Assembly: GCA_006384855.1 (NCBI GenBank)
Contig: VCJN01000232.1
Span: forward strand, 1 to 64,000
DNA: 64,000 nt
Direction: 5' to 3'
Source of the DNA: Tetraselmis striata
Taxonomy: Eukaryota > Chlorophyta > Chlorodendrophyceae > Chlorodendrales > Chlorodendraceae
Positions within the stretch are counted from its first letter, which is position 1; each line of letters opens with the position of its first letter. Under the pieces are notes generated by a model, which was not told where the DNA came from, searched no databases, and saw only the letters and a program-made list of their open reading frames with translations. Shown here one piece after another: positions 23,751 through 34,829 of the stretch. The translations under genes and the position numbers were made by a program.

Positions 23751-24082
23751 TGGCAAAACCAGACTCAACTTTGAAATGATCTAAACTAGTTTATGGGGTT
23801 TCCATCCTTGACCTAACCGCTTTTCAGCTACAAGTGCTGCGCAGTGGTACGGGAACTAGTAACTGTTGTTGCGCCCTTGTTGGGTGCAGCACGAGTAGAC
23901 ATAAAAGCAGCCAGAACAGCTGAGCCTGCCATCTTCCAGTTTTCGCTGCGTTCCACGCAGCGCCCCCCCTGACTCCGTTTTCCCTCCACGCTTTTCGCTA
24001 AACCTTCCTGCCAATTTCGGCTCTTGACCGTGTAAAACAGCCTGCGCGACCTTTTTGGCAAAACCAGACTCAACTTTGAAAT
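23751..24082 (+). repeat. Right end: B1, A2 and B2 repeats
   Basis: B1 (23,751-23,777) abuts A2 (23,777-23,962), which is followed by 93 bp of unique sequence and then B2 (24,056-24,082). Together with A1 at the left end this is the split-direct-repeat pattern of circular-intermediate retroelements. Confidence 0.88.
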
Positions 24083-24966
24083 CACTAAACATGCACGATG
24101 ACGATAATTGCGATTTTAAATGTTGACTTGATTGCGATTTGATTTGGAATATATGGGTTCGTTGTGTGAAAATATGCGAGTCGTTTTGTGCGCGTAGCCG
24201 ATGTTCGTTGTCGGCGGTGTCTCAAGGCGCGGGCGGGCGGGCGCAGCACGCACGAGCGGGAGACGTGCCCCGCCACAAAATGTGCCACCACCACCACCAT
24301 CACTGCAACCACCAAAAATAACACTCCGCCCAACGCTCGTGATCGACCAAGCACTACCGGCACACGACCCGTGATCGACTGCCGCCTGTCATTACCATCG
24401 GGATTGTTTTCTCGGCAGAGTACTGTACGTGCCGGGTTTCGACGTGTCTGCTACATATATCCGCAAACGAGGACAGGTCTCACTCCGCAGCGAGATCGGG
24501 ACAGGTGAGCGGTGAGCCTCCTGTGCCCACCCACAACTCACCGACATAAGGGAACCCTGGTATCCTGGCCTTTGGGAATATGTCACGTCACCCATCAGCA
24601 CCACCTCAATCAGTCCCTCCGCTGGTCAGTGGACCGTTGCTGCTCGGGGCGGCCCAGACGCATCGGTACCGACGAACCCGAGATGTCCTTACGAGGGCAA
24701 AATGAATGCGATGGCAGAGACTGCTGGTACCGCCGGGTAAATATGTAGTGGTCGCTGGCCATAGGTGAGCCTGTAGTAGGTGGCGGTGAGCAAGCCGCCT
24801 CGGCAGGCGCGATGGAGTAGTTGCTAACACGACTGCCCTCCCCCCCCCCCCCCCTCTCCCGGGCTTTGCTAGCTACCCAAGCGCACCAGCCAGTCTCCCG
24901 GGCGCCTTCCCAGCAACTGCTCGTGTGGTCCAGAAACTCCGAGTTAAAGGCATCAACCCCGCCATC
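24083..24966. other. Intergenic
   Basis: A CAC/CAT-rich stretch near 24,280-24,320 and a C run at about 24,840-24,854. No family-like exon found. It may contain the 5' exon of the small gene that follows. Confidence 0.35.
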
Positions 24967-25125
24967 ATGGTGTGGCAAACTGGCAAGCAGGGGCTGATGC
25001 AACACTACTACGCCCTGGGCGCGATCAGCGTGGGCCTCGCCGGGGTCACGCTGTACATGGTGGGCGGCCGGGCGCTGCGCTATGTCACATGGCCCCAGAG
25101 CGCCACCCCCAAGGACCAGGCCTGA
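24967..25125 (+). CDS. Possible small single-pass membrane protein
   Basis: From ATG 24,967 the product is about 52 residues: MVWQTGKQGLMQHYYALG, then a hydrophobic span AISVGLAGVTLYMVGG, then ALRYVTWPQSATPKDQA and stop. The frame is open upstream to about 24,860 and may be joined to a 5' exon through one of several AG acceptors (for example at 24,911). Small size, one membrane span and a basic flank resemble accessory subunits of mitochondrial respiratory complexes, but I cannot match it to a named family. A short open frame by chance is the alternative. Confidence 0.45.
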   Translation: MVWQTGKQGLMQHYYALGAISVGLAGVTLYMVGGRALRYVTWPQSATPKDQA

Positions 25126-25657
25126 ATGCCTGCGGCGCAAGCATGTACAGTACGCACAGCTACCTTTGCGCGACACGCAAGCCGATGCGTAGCCCAGCTG
25201 CCGATAGCAACAATACGTCCAGGGCTCATCGACCCCTCCGTGGCAGAGCATGGAGCTTACCAAGGCCCGCGATGCCTGCACTTGCCCCGGATGTATAAAT
25301 TCCCGCTACGCCCCTCCACACATGGGCTTCCTTGGGCCGCCACCTGTAGGTCAAAGTAACGCTGGGCAGCCATTGCACGTCAGAGACTGCTTCCTGACGG
25401 CAGCGCAGCGCTGGACCGCATGCTCGGCGGCGCGCGCCCTGACTGGGCGATACGACACCCAAACAGTGTGAATGTGTTCCCCGAGCCGAGGAGAAGGGAG
25501 GGGCAGTGGTACACTTGCTGTTACACAGATTGATGCGCTGCCAAGCGCACTACACCGCCACCAGCAGCATAGCGGCACATCACGCCATCTTTACTCAAGA
25601 TATCCGGGCGCCTATTCTTTCTGTTTGTAGCATGGGGCTGGTGCTCGGCCGCCGGGC
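25126..25657. other. Convergent intergenic region
   Basis: 3' flank of both the small plus-strand frame and the minus-strand MADS-box gene. No additional exon seen. Confidence 0.35.
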
Positions 25658-28600
25658 TCAGGCTTGCTCCTTTGTGCCCTCTTTGTCCTCCGTCGCCTGC
25701 GCCTCCGGCGTCGCCTCGCTGGCGGTTGGCGGGTTGATTGTCATGGGCAGCTCCACGCTCGTCGGCATCTGCTTCCCCCCCGCCTGCGCCGGCTCCGAGG
25801 GGATGGCCTGGCGGGCGGCAGCGGGGGTTGCCCCATTGAGACACCTTGTCCCAAAACGTCACCCTGGATTAGGGAGTTTACCACCTGTGCCCTGTCCATA
25901 CTGTGTATTCTCCCTGAACCCTAAGCCCTAAAACCCTAAAATCAATAACCTGCGTGAACCTGACTTGACCCTAATTACGGACCCTAACTTATCAAGACGG
26001 TGCTCCAGTTTGCATCATGCAAAACTTCGGGTTTAGGGTTTGCGCGAACGACATGCAAAACCGTGCAAATTGTCGTCAGACCCGGAGGTGGTTGCGGGGC
26101 GCTGCCGACACACAAGTGTTTCCTACGAATACAAATTTGATGACGCCCTGCAACTCTATCCATCGTGCCGGATGTATTCCTAATTTTCGTCCTCAATTTT
26201 GATTTATTAATGACATACCGCATCGCGTACTAGAACTAGATACGCGGGTGTACGAGGAAAAGCGCAATATCGGCGATCCAGGAACGCCATGTCTGCGGGT
26301 GTGCTGCGTCCGCGGGGGAAGGGGATGAACACCGCCTCCCCCGCAGGCCGGGGGCAAGAAGAGGCGTCACCTTGTTCTCCAGCTTGTTGATGCTCGTGCC
26401 CGTGACCACCAGATCTGGGAAGTTGCCGCCGGCGCTGCCGCCGCTTGCCGTCTCGCTGTCGCCTCCGCGGGCCGACAGCAAGCTCTGCGCGCCGCACCAC
26501 ATGTCAGGCAGCATCAGTTCGGTCGCAGGACAGCAGCTGCTTGCCATCAACGCAACAGAGCACCGAGATAAAATCTTTTGTCTTTTTCATGGTTACCATT
26601 GTTATCATCCAACAGCTTGCTACACGTTGGTCTTTTTCATGGTTAATATAATTTTACATCCTCATGTTCGATTTCGAACTTGTCGAAATGATCCAACGTT
26701 TGCCGAAAATTCCACCGTGCGCTTGTCATAATTCAATTTTGAATGATGAGATGATCAACAATTTATAATCGTTATTTAGTATCATTTGGCTATTTGCGGT
26801 TGATACTGCCATAACATGTTTGAATGGTTTTTTAAAACACTCGAAAGAAGCTGGCGCGTGTTTAAATATCTTATTTCGTTCTTGCCAACTACCCTGCGCA
26901 ACGAAGGACAGGGAGAGAGAGAGAGGGGGGGGGGGGGAGGGGGGGGGGGGGGGGTGCTTGCTCACCCCGTGCGCCTTGGGTGAGGGCCACTCTAGCCAGT
27001 TGATGCCGCCCATGCCGGACCCGATAGCGCTGGGCAGCGGGCCGAGCGGGGAGGCGGAAGGGGTGGGGAGGTCCGGCATGCCGCCGCCGCCGAGGCGGGC
27101 GCTCATGAGGGCGTCATTGTTGGGGGTGGGCAGGTCGCCCATGTCCTGCAGCGCGCTGGGCGAGGGCAGCGGCAGGAGGGTGCCGGCTGCCGTCGCCCAC
27201 CGGCTCGTGTCCAGGGCCCCGCTCGACAGCAGCGAGCTAGGCAGCCCGCCCTGCAAGCACACAGCCAATAAGAAGAGCAGCTCAGACACATCGGCTTCCT
27301 TTTGGACAGCGTAAAGGTTGTCAGGCTATGTACGCTCGGCACAGTATATACTGGGGGGGGGGGGGGGGGGGGGGGGTTCATTATTCTAATTGACACTGGA
27401 TTTATACCGGTAAATGCATATTTTCTTTCTGTCTATTCTGCTACACATACTGGTAGCATTTCTGCAATGGTTTCCCGTAGTCGCGGCGTAGTGAACGTGT
27501 AGGAGGGATCACCAACAGCAAAATCGCCACGAGCATGGTACCCGTAATCGATCAATGACAACAGTATTGATGCACTTTCGATGTGGCACGATGTCATACA
27601 AAGACTGCTACACAGTTTGTCAGGGGGCGCTGCGCGAGTGAACGGATGTGGCTGCGCATGTCCGCGCGATGGTGACGTCGATATGTAGTATGATCATTAG
27701 ATGTTTCCATATCACGTGTCAGGTGGCAGCTCCCCTTGAAGCTGAAATACAGAGCCCGTAATGTATACTTCTAGGTTGGCATTGAATTTGATTCAGGCGT
27801 CACAAAACTATGAATTGTTTTGCACCATGAAGCTGGAGAGTTTGCACTATATTCATGGTGCATTCTGATAGATTTCCAAATAGGTGCACCTCTTCCTTCT
27901 TTGTGGGGGTACAAAACGCAGTGCCGCACCTGAGCCGCCAGCGTATTCGCCAGGCTCCTCAAGTCCTGCTGCTTGGCGTTGCTGCTGGACAGCTCGCCGG
28001 TGACGATGGGCCTCGCGCTGTTCTCCGGGATCTGCACCGACAGGTTGCGCTTGAAGCGCGCCGAGGCCTTCAGTGCGCCGCCATCGTCGCCGTCCATCTC
28101 CGACTTGGAGCTTTCCGCGTTGGGCTGACCTGCGAAGTTTAGGGGGGGGTTAAGAATTTAGCCCCCCAAAACCCTGAAACCCTGAGACCCTAAACAAGTG
28201 TTGCCAGGGGGGGGGGGTGGGGGGGGAGGACCTCTGGAGCTGGAGGGCGTGAAGCCCATCTCCAGCTGCCCGCAGGCCAGCATGCTGAGCTGGTGGAACA
28301 CGGTGTCAAACTCGGCGTCGATGGCCGCGTAGGCTTTCTCGGTGCGCGGCGACAGGCAGGCGCCGTCCAGCGCGTGCTTGTGGCCAGCCACCGTCCCTGG
28401 GATCGCCCTGGGGCACGCGGGCACCGTGCGGCTGGGTGAGATGCGCTGCCCGGGGCGCATACTGGGCAGGAACCTGCACATAAGCTCCGCACATTCCGTG
28501 CACCATTTTTCCGCCGACATGTTGCATTATGAATGTCCAGTGGTATATGCATACCCAGGAGAGCGCGCGCGCGAGAGAGAGAGGGGGGGGGAGGGGGGGG

Positions 28601-29720
28601 GGGGAGAGGGAGAGAGAGGGAGAGGATGTATGCAGTACAATACGTATAGTACATGTAGTATTATACTACAATATGTATACCAATACTACCGCATGTGCAC
28701 ACGACAGAGGCCGACCTATAAAATAACCCTCATTATAAGCCGCACATTGGGCTTGCATGCAACCTACAAGACCATTGGCTGTAGTTCTGCTATGGTTTTG
28801 TCTACATTGGACCTCTGGAAAGCAGAGCAGGTGCGTATTTGCAGCGCTCTTATTACCGCGTCGGCACCCGTACACATATATATGGCACATCATCGTCGGC
28901 ATGTGTACATGTGAACATATGTGGCCGTTGTATGTCGACATACTGCACAACAGCAGAGCAACCAGAGCAACAACCCTAGATGAAAAAATCATGCCAGTAC
29001 GCAAACACACAAACACATACACACAGATATGCCAATCGCCCCACACAGGAGGCCCCTTATGCAGTAGGTGGTGCTGCAGGGAAGGATCACCTCTGGTTTG
29101 CTTGCTCGGATGCATGCGAGTTGTTGGCAGCATCATTGCGCATGAGGGACGCCACGTGCAGCGACGGGCTCGTGGTGGCCGGCAGCGCAGAGTCGCGGGT
29201 GGGCTCCTCCTTCATCGCCATGTCGCAAGGCACCGCCACCCTGGGGGGAGCTGCCGCCGCCGCGCTGGCGGCGGCCGTGGCAGCGGCGACGATGCCGTCC
29301 CCGTCCCGCCCGCGGGCTGTGGGAGACGGCTGCGGAGGGCACATGGAGCACATATGTAAGCAATGCCCCCGGGAGGACGGCACGGACCCGCAATGCTAAA
29401 TACCAACAGAGACGACATGCATGCATGTGCACAGCTAAGATATGACATGATACGACATGATGTCTTGCGATGTCATATGGTATGGGATGGTATGATCCGG
29501 TTTGGTATTGTTCGCCATGTTCCGGCTCACCCATGAGAAACCAAGATATTGGGCTCAAATTAGGGTTGCATGCCATGCCATGCATAAGAACATCTCCACT
29601 CTATTTCCGTCTAGCTTTGACCTCCAGCAGACAGGGCAGTTCTTACGTGCAGTGTTCTGCGCCCCGTATCGGCACACTTATTCATATGCCCTCAGACCAC
29701 CGAAAGCTCCATGTAAGGTT

Positions 29721-29765
<45 letters not shown>

Positions 29766-30774
29766 TCCATATGTATGGATGGTTGGATGGATGGATGGAT
29801 GGATGGATGGATGGATGGATGCGTGGATGTTCACATATGGGCATGGGTATGGGTGCAAGTAACAACTGCATGGGCTGGCGCGATCACTGCGCACCGGCGT
29901 ATTCTTGACTGGGCTTGGCGGCATATCGTCGTCGTCATCATCATCGCCCTGCCCGGAAAAGTGCTGGTTGTACAGCTGCAGTGGAGGCGCGGTCGACACA
30001 TATTCAGGACAAAACACCAGCCATCGACATAAAGGGGGTGGCAAAGGAGCGGATGAGTGCGCAGGCAGGGCGGGGAGTGGCGATGTGGCGTGGCTCACGT
30101 CCTCGTTGGTCCGCTTCTCCTGCGGATCCACGCACGCCTGGCTGAACTTGCCGAGCAGGGAGCCCATTGGCACGCTCGAGTACTGAAAGAGCTTGGAGTT
30201 GGAGTTGAAGATGATGAGCGCGATCTCGCAGTCGCACAGCACGCTCAGCTCCATCGCCTTCTTCATCAGGCCGTTCTTCCGCTTGGTAAACGTGACCTGC
30301 GGCGCGGGGTCGTCACGGCTGCCCGGGTTACACACCCGCACGCGCTGTCGTCCCTGCTCCAGGGATGAATAAGCGCGTACTTATTTATATATATCAACGC
30401 ACACACGCACACACACACACACACATTGCACGGCGCACATTGGACCGCGCGGATCTGAGAGACTGCTGTGATGGCGCATCGAGCCGGGCGCAGACGGGCA
30501 TATCGTCCGACTGGTGGCCACGTCGGCGCAGCCGAAAGAGCAGCAGGCCTGGATAAACTACGGCTCCAGCAAGGCCAACAGCGAGCTGCCCATCGCGCGC
30601 GGATTTTCGGTGCCATCCAACACGGCGGACAGGGGTGTATGCTGCTCGCGCTTCCCGCGCCTGAGAAGAGCATGAAGAGCGCCTGGGGGGGGGGGGGGGG
30701 GGGGGGTGCAGCAGTGCGCACCTGCCGGTTCCGTTCATCCAAGATCCTCTCGATCTTTATCTTTTTGCGCCCCA
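25658..30774 (-). CDS. MEF2-like MADS-box transcription factor
   Basis: Exons: 30722-30774, 30099-30296, 29895-29975, 29091-29329, 28232-28473, 27930-28129, 26966-27250, 26371-26484, 25658-25807. All joins are phase-consistent and give about 520 residues. The MADS domain is encoded by the first two: [17 protein letters not shown] then [39 protein letters not shown]; the following [18 protein letters not shown] resembles the MEF2 domain, so this is type II and binds CArG-like DNA as a dimer. The rest is an acidic patch (seven Asp), Ala, Pro and Ser-rich segments and a Glu/Thr-rich C-terminus, plausible activation regions. The start Met is not in the exon: the exon begins TG|GGGCGC, so an upstream exon ending in A would complete ATG. 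That exon was not found. Confidence 0.9.
25916..25945. repeat. Short interstitial plant-type telomere motif
   Basis: ACCCTAAGCCCTAAAACCCTAAAA, i.e. near-perfect CCCTAAA units (shown here in the 3' flank region between exons of the MADS gene). Similar motifs occur at 28,160-28,195, 52,633-52,662, 53,383-53,413 and 58,845-58,890. Confidence 0.6.
28711..28890 (+). repeat. Dispersed intronic repeat, copy A
   Basis: About 175 bp with landmarks CCTCATTATAAG, TTGGGCTTGCATGCAAC, GTTCTGCTATGG, GACCTCTGGAAAGCAGAGCAG and TTATTACCGCGTCGGCACCCG. The same landmarks recur in the same order at 51,068-51,245, partly at 54,040-54,190 and, inverted, at 58,085-58,215. It lies in a MADS-gene intron, antisense to the gene. 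No coding capacity and no clear terminal repeats, so I call it an unclassified short mobile element. Confidence 0.75.
29596..29660 (+). repeat. Dispersed intronic repeat, partial copy E
   Basis: TTTGACCTCCAGCAGACAGG and GCAGTTCTTACGTGCAGTGT match the core of the repeat family defined at 51,068-51,245. Lies in another MADS-gene intron. Confidence 0.5.
29720..29822. repeat. (CT)n followed by (GGAT)n microsatellite
   Basis: About 20 CT units from 29,722 followed, after a short spacer, by about 11 GGAT units to 29,821. Inside a MADS-gene intron. Confidence 0.9.
30396..30634 (+). pseudogene. Pseudo-exon copy of the SET-domain gene, inside a MADS-box intron
   Basis: Matches exon 3 (34,851-35,042) of the SET gene and part of the intron before it, including the CA repeat. 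The body still reads in frame ([44 protein letters not shown]), but the splice acceptor CACAG has become CACAT and a TGT Cys codon has become TGA, so it cannot work as an exon. It lies on the plus strand, antisense to the MADS gene. Divergence is appreciable, so it may descend from a paralogue of the SET gene rather than from this gene itself. Confidence 0.88.
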
Positions 30775-31657
30775 CTGCACAACACGCAGCGCAACGCGTT
30801 ACACATATAGAACATGGCCCCGCCACATGCCAAGCTCTCTGGCCCCCCTCCATCTGCCCTTCCTTAGCTCCTCGCCCAACAACGCAAGTTCGTGGAAAAG
30901 CGCAGCAGGCGCACTTTTCACAGGGAGCGCGGGAGTCCCCTTGGCCGCAATCTTGACGAACTGGTGGCGCTGAACTCCAAGGAGATCTGGCGCAGATCGG
31001 GGGGATGGGAGGAGCATATGCACCGGGTCAGCCTCATGGGTCGGGGCCAGCAGGGGGGGGGGGGGGACGGGGGGCAGGCGGAGCCGACCCGTGCTCCTCG
31101 TGGTGCGCAGCCAGCCGGCATGCCCATAGGCCAGCCGGCTTCCCCCTAAAAGGGATAGGGTGTGAGTTTATACCCCCCCCCCCCCCCCTCCCCCGGACAC
31201 GTGGGACATGTTTAATCAGAGGCGATCGCTGGCCTACTGCCCTTCATGCCTTTACCGGAGTGAATCACCACGGGCTCCACCGTTGGAAAAAGACAATAGC
31301 CCGGAGTGACATGGCCAAAAGCCCGCCCAACAGCGCGCCACCCGTGCGGCCTAGCCGGTCCCGGGCACCGCACGAGCCCGGGAGCGCGACCTTCGGGGAC
31401 AAATCACGGCTCTCACTGCATGCAGCGGCGGCAGCAGTAGCAGCAAGCGCTCGCGGGCGCGCGCCCTCCGGCTCGCCCGCCAGCTAGCCCCATCGACCGC
31501 GCCGCCATCCCCTTGGCGCCATGCGCTGGCGGGCGGGGAGCGGTGGCCGGAAGCCGGATGCAGTGCCTTTTTTTGGGAGCCGTGAGCCCGGAGTTCTGCG
31601 GGTAAGTTTGGGAGCGGGATGTGTGGGCGCTGGGCTGGCATCGGAAGTTTTTTTGGG

Positions 31658-31691
<34 letters not shown>

Positions 31692-33200
31692 GTGGAGGGG
31701 GGCGGTGCTGTGCGGCGGTGGGGGGGAGGGCGGCACATCCGCGCAGCGGCGGAAACGCACCAGCGACAGAAACAGGGTCTTCCGGTGTGACCGCAGCGGC
31801 CCACTGGTACAGCCTTCTGGTGGCTTGCTGGCTCACTTGCACTTCAGGATAAGGGCTCCGCGGGTGTGGCTGTTGGCGGTGCGCGAGGGCTATGTGCACG
31901 CTGCGAGCAGGGACGCCACGGGGAGGGGGGACTGCCGAAGCAGGGTGATCACTCCGAGACGCGATGGCGCGGCCTGCAACGCGCGTGGAAGGTTATTGGC
32001 ACGTACACTGAACAAAGTACTGAACTCTACAGATATGCAAAGGCGCCACCGCCGCGAATAATCTTGCTGGATTGCGGGCGGGCAAATTGAAATTATCGGA
32101 GAAGGCGGCGAGCGATCACCGCAGAAATTCTGGGCTGAAACGCCTATGGGTACTGGTACCGCAGAAGTTGTCCAGAGGAATCCTGCAGCGCTCTAGACGA
32201 AGGCGTTTTTTATCGCTCTGGCGCCAGCTCGCGGGGTGGGCTGGTTGCTCCAGCTCCGGCGCGAACGCGGTGGTGGAACGCAGCTCACGCACAGCCGGGG
32301 GGGGGATGTCTCGGCGTTTCACGCGCTCTGGCGGTTCCGCTGCGCGTCGTCTATCCGCCCCGCGCCGGATAGTTTTCCCGCCGCCAAGGGCGTTAGGCGG
32401 CTTGTTCGCGGCTGCGCGTGGCACCTACGATGCGTTTTCTCGTCGATCTTGCATTTGCTCCGCCCAGCACGCCCAGCCAGGACTCCCGACGGATACAACC
32501 AGACCGCACCCAGCAGCTGCAGTAGTTAGCGACCCGTCGAGGATTTGATTATCATTATTAGCGGATTCCGCCCGCCCGCCTTATTATTGTTCCCTGTACC
32601 GCCGTACTTCAGCAGGACCTGCTGGTACGGGTACAGCGTGACAAGGATTATCGCACATCAGCAAGTACCCGTGGTAACCACCAGCAACCGCCAATAACAA
32701 TCGGACGGCCGAACGACGCACATTGATGCTCCGTCGATTGAACGGTACGCGTGTACGGGTTTGTAAGTCAGTCCGATACAATAAGAAACAGGGTGCTCGT
32801 ATGTAGTCACTATATTTGCATGCTGTAGATTTGTCCGGGTAGTGCGCGTGATTATATACTATGCGCTGCTGGTGACGAAGCCAGTACGGCATTCGATGCT
32901 GAGGGGTGCTGTGGGGGGAAATCGCGCCTGCACCCGAAGTGGCGTTGGTCACATCGCAGCCCATCCGACTCGTCGACACGCACCCGAATTCCGCCACGCA
33001 CTCCCGCGCCCTGCAGAGCTCACGAGCCGCAACAAATTCAGTCTGGGAGCAGTCGCGGAGGGTGTCCCGTTCTCTGTGGAAGGGGGGGGGCGCCGATGTA
33101 CCTGCGGGGCACTCCGCGCTCATAGTACTATATAGTCAGAGTTATATACGTGGATACAGTTTTTCGCGGTCACGTGCGTGCTGGCAGTCGGAAGCGCGCG
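30775..33200. other. Region between MADS-box and SET genes
   Basis: Should hold the unseen 5' exon(s) and promoter of the MADS gene (minus) and the promoter of the SET gene (plus). A 33-base G run lies at 31,658-31,690, plus a C run near 31,174-31,190. Open frames here are GC-rich, low in complexity and unsupported. Confidence 0.4.
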
Positions 33201-34784
33201 ATGGCGGCGGTGCAACCCCTGCTCGACTGGGCAGCGGCGCTGCCTGGAGGCGCGGTGAGCGCGAAGATTTGCGCTGGCACAGGGGACGGGGCCGCGCGGA
33301 CGCTGGTGGCGGCGGAGGATCTACCGGCGGGCGAGGTGATGGTGCAGGTGATGGAGCCGGCGCCAATCTCCGCAATTTACACCCCCCACCCCCCCACCCC
33401 CCTCTTCCGTCCCCCTGCAATCCGACTCGCTCACGGTCCGAAACTCGCATAGCCGCCCGAAGCCATCACCATGTGCAAAGCTATCTCCCGTAATCACCGG
33501 AGAGAAGCCGAGAGCGGTGCTATGTAGATTTTAAACGGGCGAACCGCTGATCCCTCCTTCACTTGGGCGGAGTCCAGAGGGGTGGGAAAATGGAGGGGGG
33601 CGCCAAGGAATAATATGTATCACGGGTACCTGCCGTGTCCTAGCTGGGTCCCATGTCAGCACTGCTAAGGTGCGGCCAGCATGTCGCTAGAGATGAGTCG
33701 TTTGCTTCATTCATGTACTGAGAGACCTCTCATGAAGGGGCTACCGCAACTCTGCATGCAGGGTCACCTTGTGGCATCGCCCCGCTGTGAGCAAGTGCGC
33801 GGGCTGATGTGTGCTGTGGGCTGCGTGTACTCGTGGGCAGCTGCCGCTGGGGGAACTGCTGCATCGGGACTCGGCCGAGGCGGACCCGCTGCTGGGCGAG
33901 GCGTTCACCGCGCTGCGGGAGAAGGACGGCGCCAACGAGCTGGCCAGCCTGTCGCTGTACCTAGCCTGCCTGACGCAGGCGCCACGCGGCGCGCTGGGTG
34001 GCCGGTGGGCGGCGTACATCGAGGCACTGCCCGCACAATGCCCCACGCCGCTGGGCTGGGGCGAGGCGGAGATCGCGCTGCTGGCCGCCACGCCGCTGCG
34101 CGCCGCGCTGCAGCAGCAGGTGGACGTGGCCAACGAGTTGGTGGGCCTGTGGTGGCCCAAGCTGCTGGCACGGGTGGAGGCAACGGACGCGCAGCCCGCC
34201 GTGAAGGACGCGCTGCGCGGCTGCGGGCGCCCCGCCGTACTGCACGCCTACTCCATGGTCGCCTCCCGCGCCTTTGCGGTGCTCTTCCCGGACGGCTCCA
34301 CCCCGCTAACCCTCATTCCCCTGGTGGACATGCTCGACCACAGCTGCGCGGTTCAGGTGGAGTACAAGACGTCTCAGAGTGCGGCCAGCGCGGCACCTCC
34401 CCTGCCCCCATGCGGCCATGCCCACGCCAAACATGCCCATGCGCTGCTAAGCTGATCCCACTTGGCGGCAGCCTACTGCCCACACGCGCATCGCGCTGTC
34501 AGGCGCTTTGCCATGCCATCATCGACCTCCCCCCCTTCCACACACACACACATGTACACGCAAATGGATCTATATACATATACATATCATTTTATCGGGC
34601 TCGCGGGTACTCTGCTCTGTACTCGTTGTGTATGCTGATAGCCTTCAAGACAGATGCATGTTTCTGTCTCCGCAAGGGAGTGAATATCAATCATATCTAG
34701 CCAATCCAAAGAGTGGTAACAATATTTCTTTTGTTTGTATATTTTTCAACACATCCCCCCCCTCCCCCCCCTCACACACACACA

Positions 34785-34829
<45 letters not shown>

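Larger units (their letters stand above)
20860..24082 (+). mobile_element. Tyrosine-recombinase element with split direct repeats, no reverse transcriptase
   Basis: The ends have the A1 ... B1-A2-B2 pattern typical of PAT/Ngaro/TOC-type elements. A1 (20,860-21,045) and A2 (23,777-23,962) are 186 bp and differ at two adjacent bases only. B1 (23,751-23,777) and B2 (24,056-24,082) are an identical 27-bp repeat (TGGCAAAACCAGACTCAACT and 7 more bases). Between A1 and B1 lie two open plus-strand frames, a gag-like one and a tyrosine recombinase, with only about 36 bp between them. No reverse transcriptase or RNase H is present. The near-identical repeats and open frames suggest recent movement. No target-site duplication is seen, as expected for recombinase insertion. 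Confidence 0.88.

Noticed and set aside
20860..23962. LTR retrotransposon with 186-bp LTRs
   Set aside because: No TG...CA ends, no primer-binding site or integrase, and a second repeat pair (B1/B2) plus a tyrosine recombinase fit the split-direct-repeat class.
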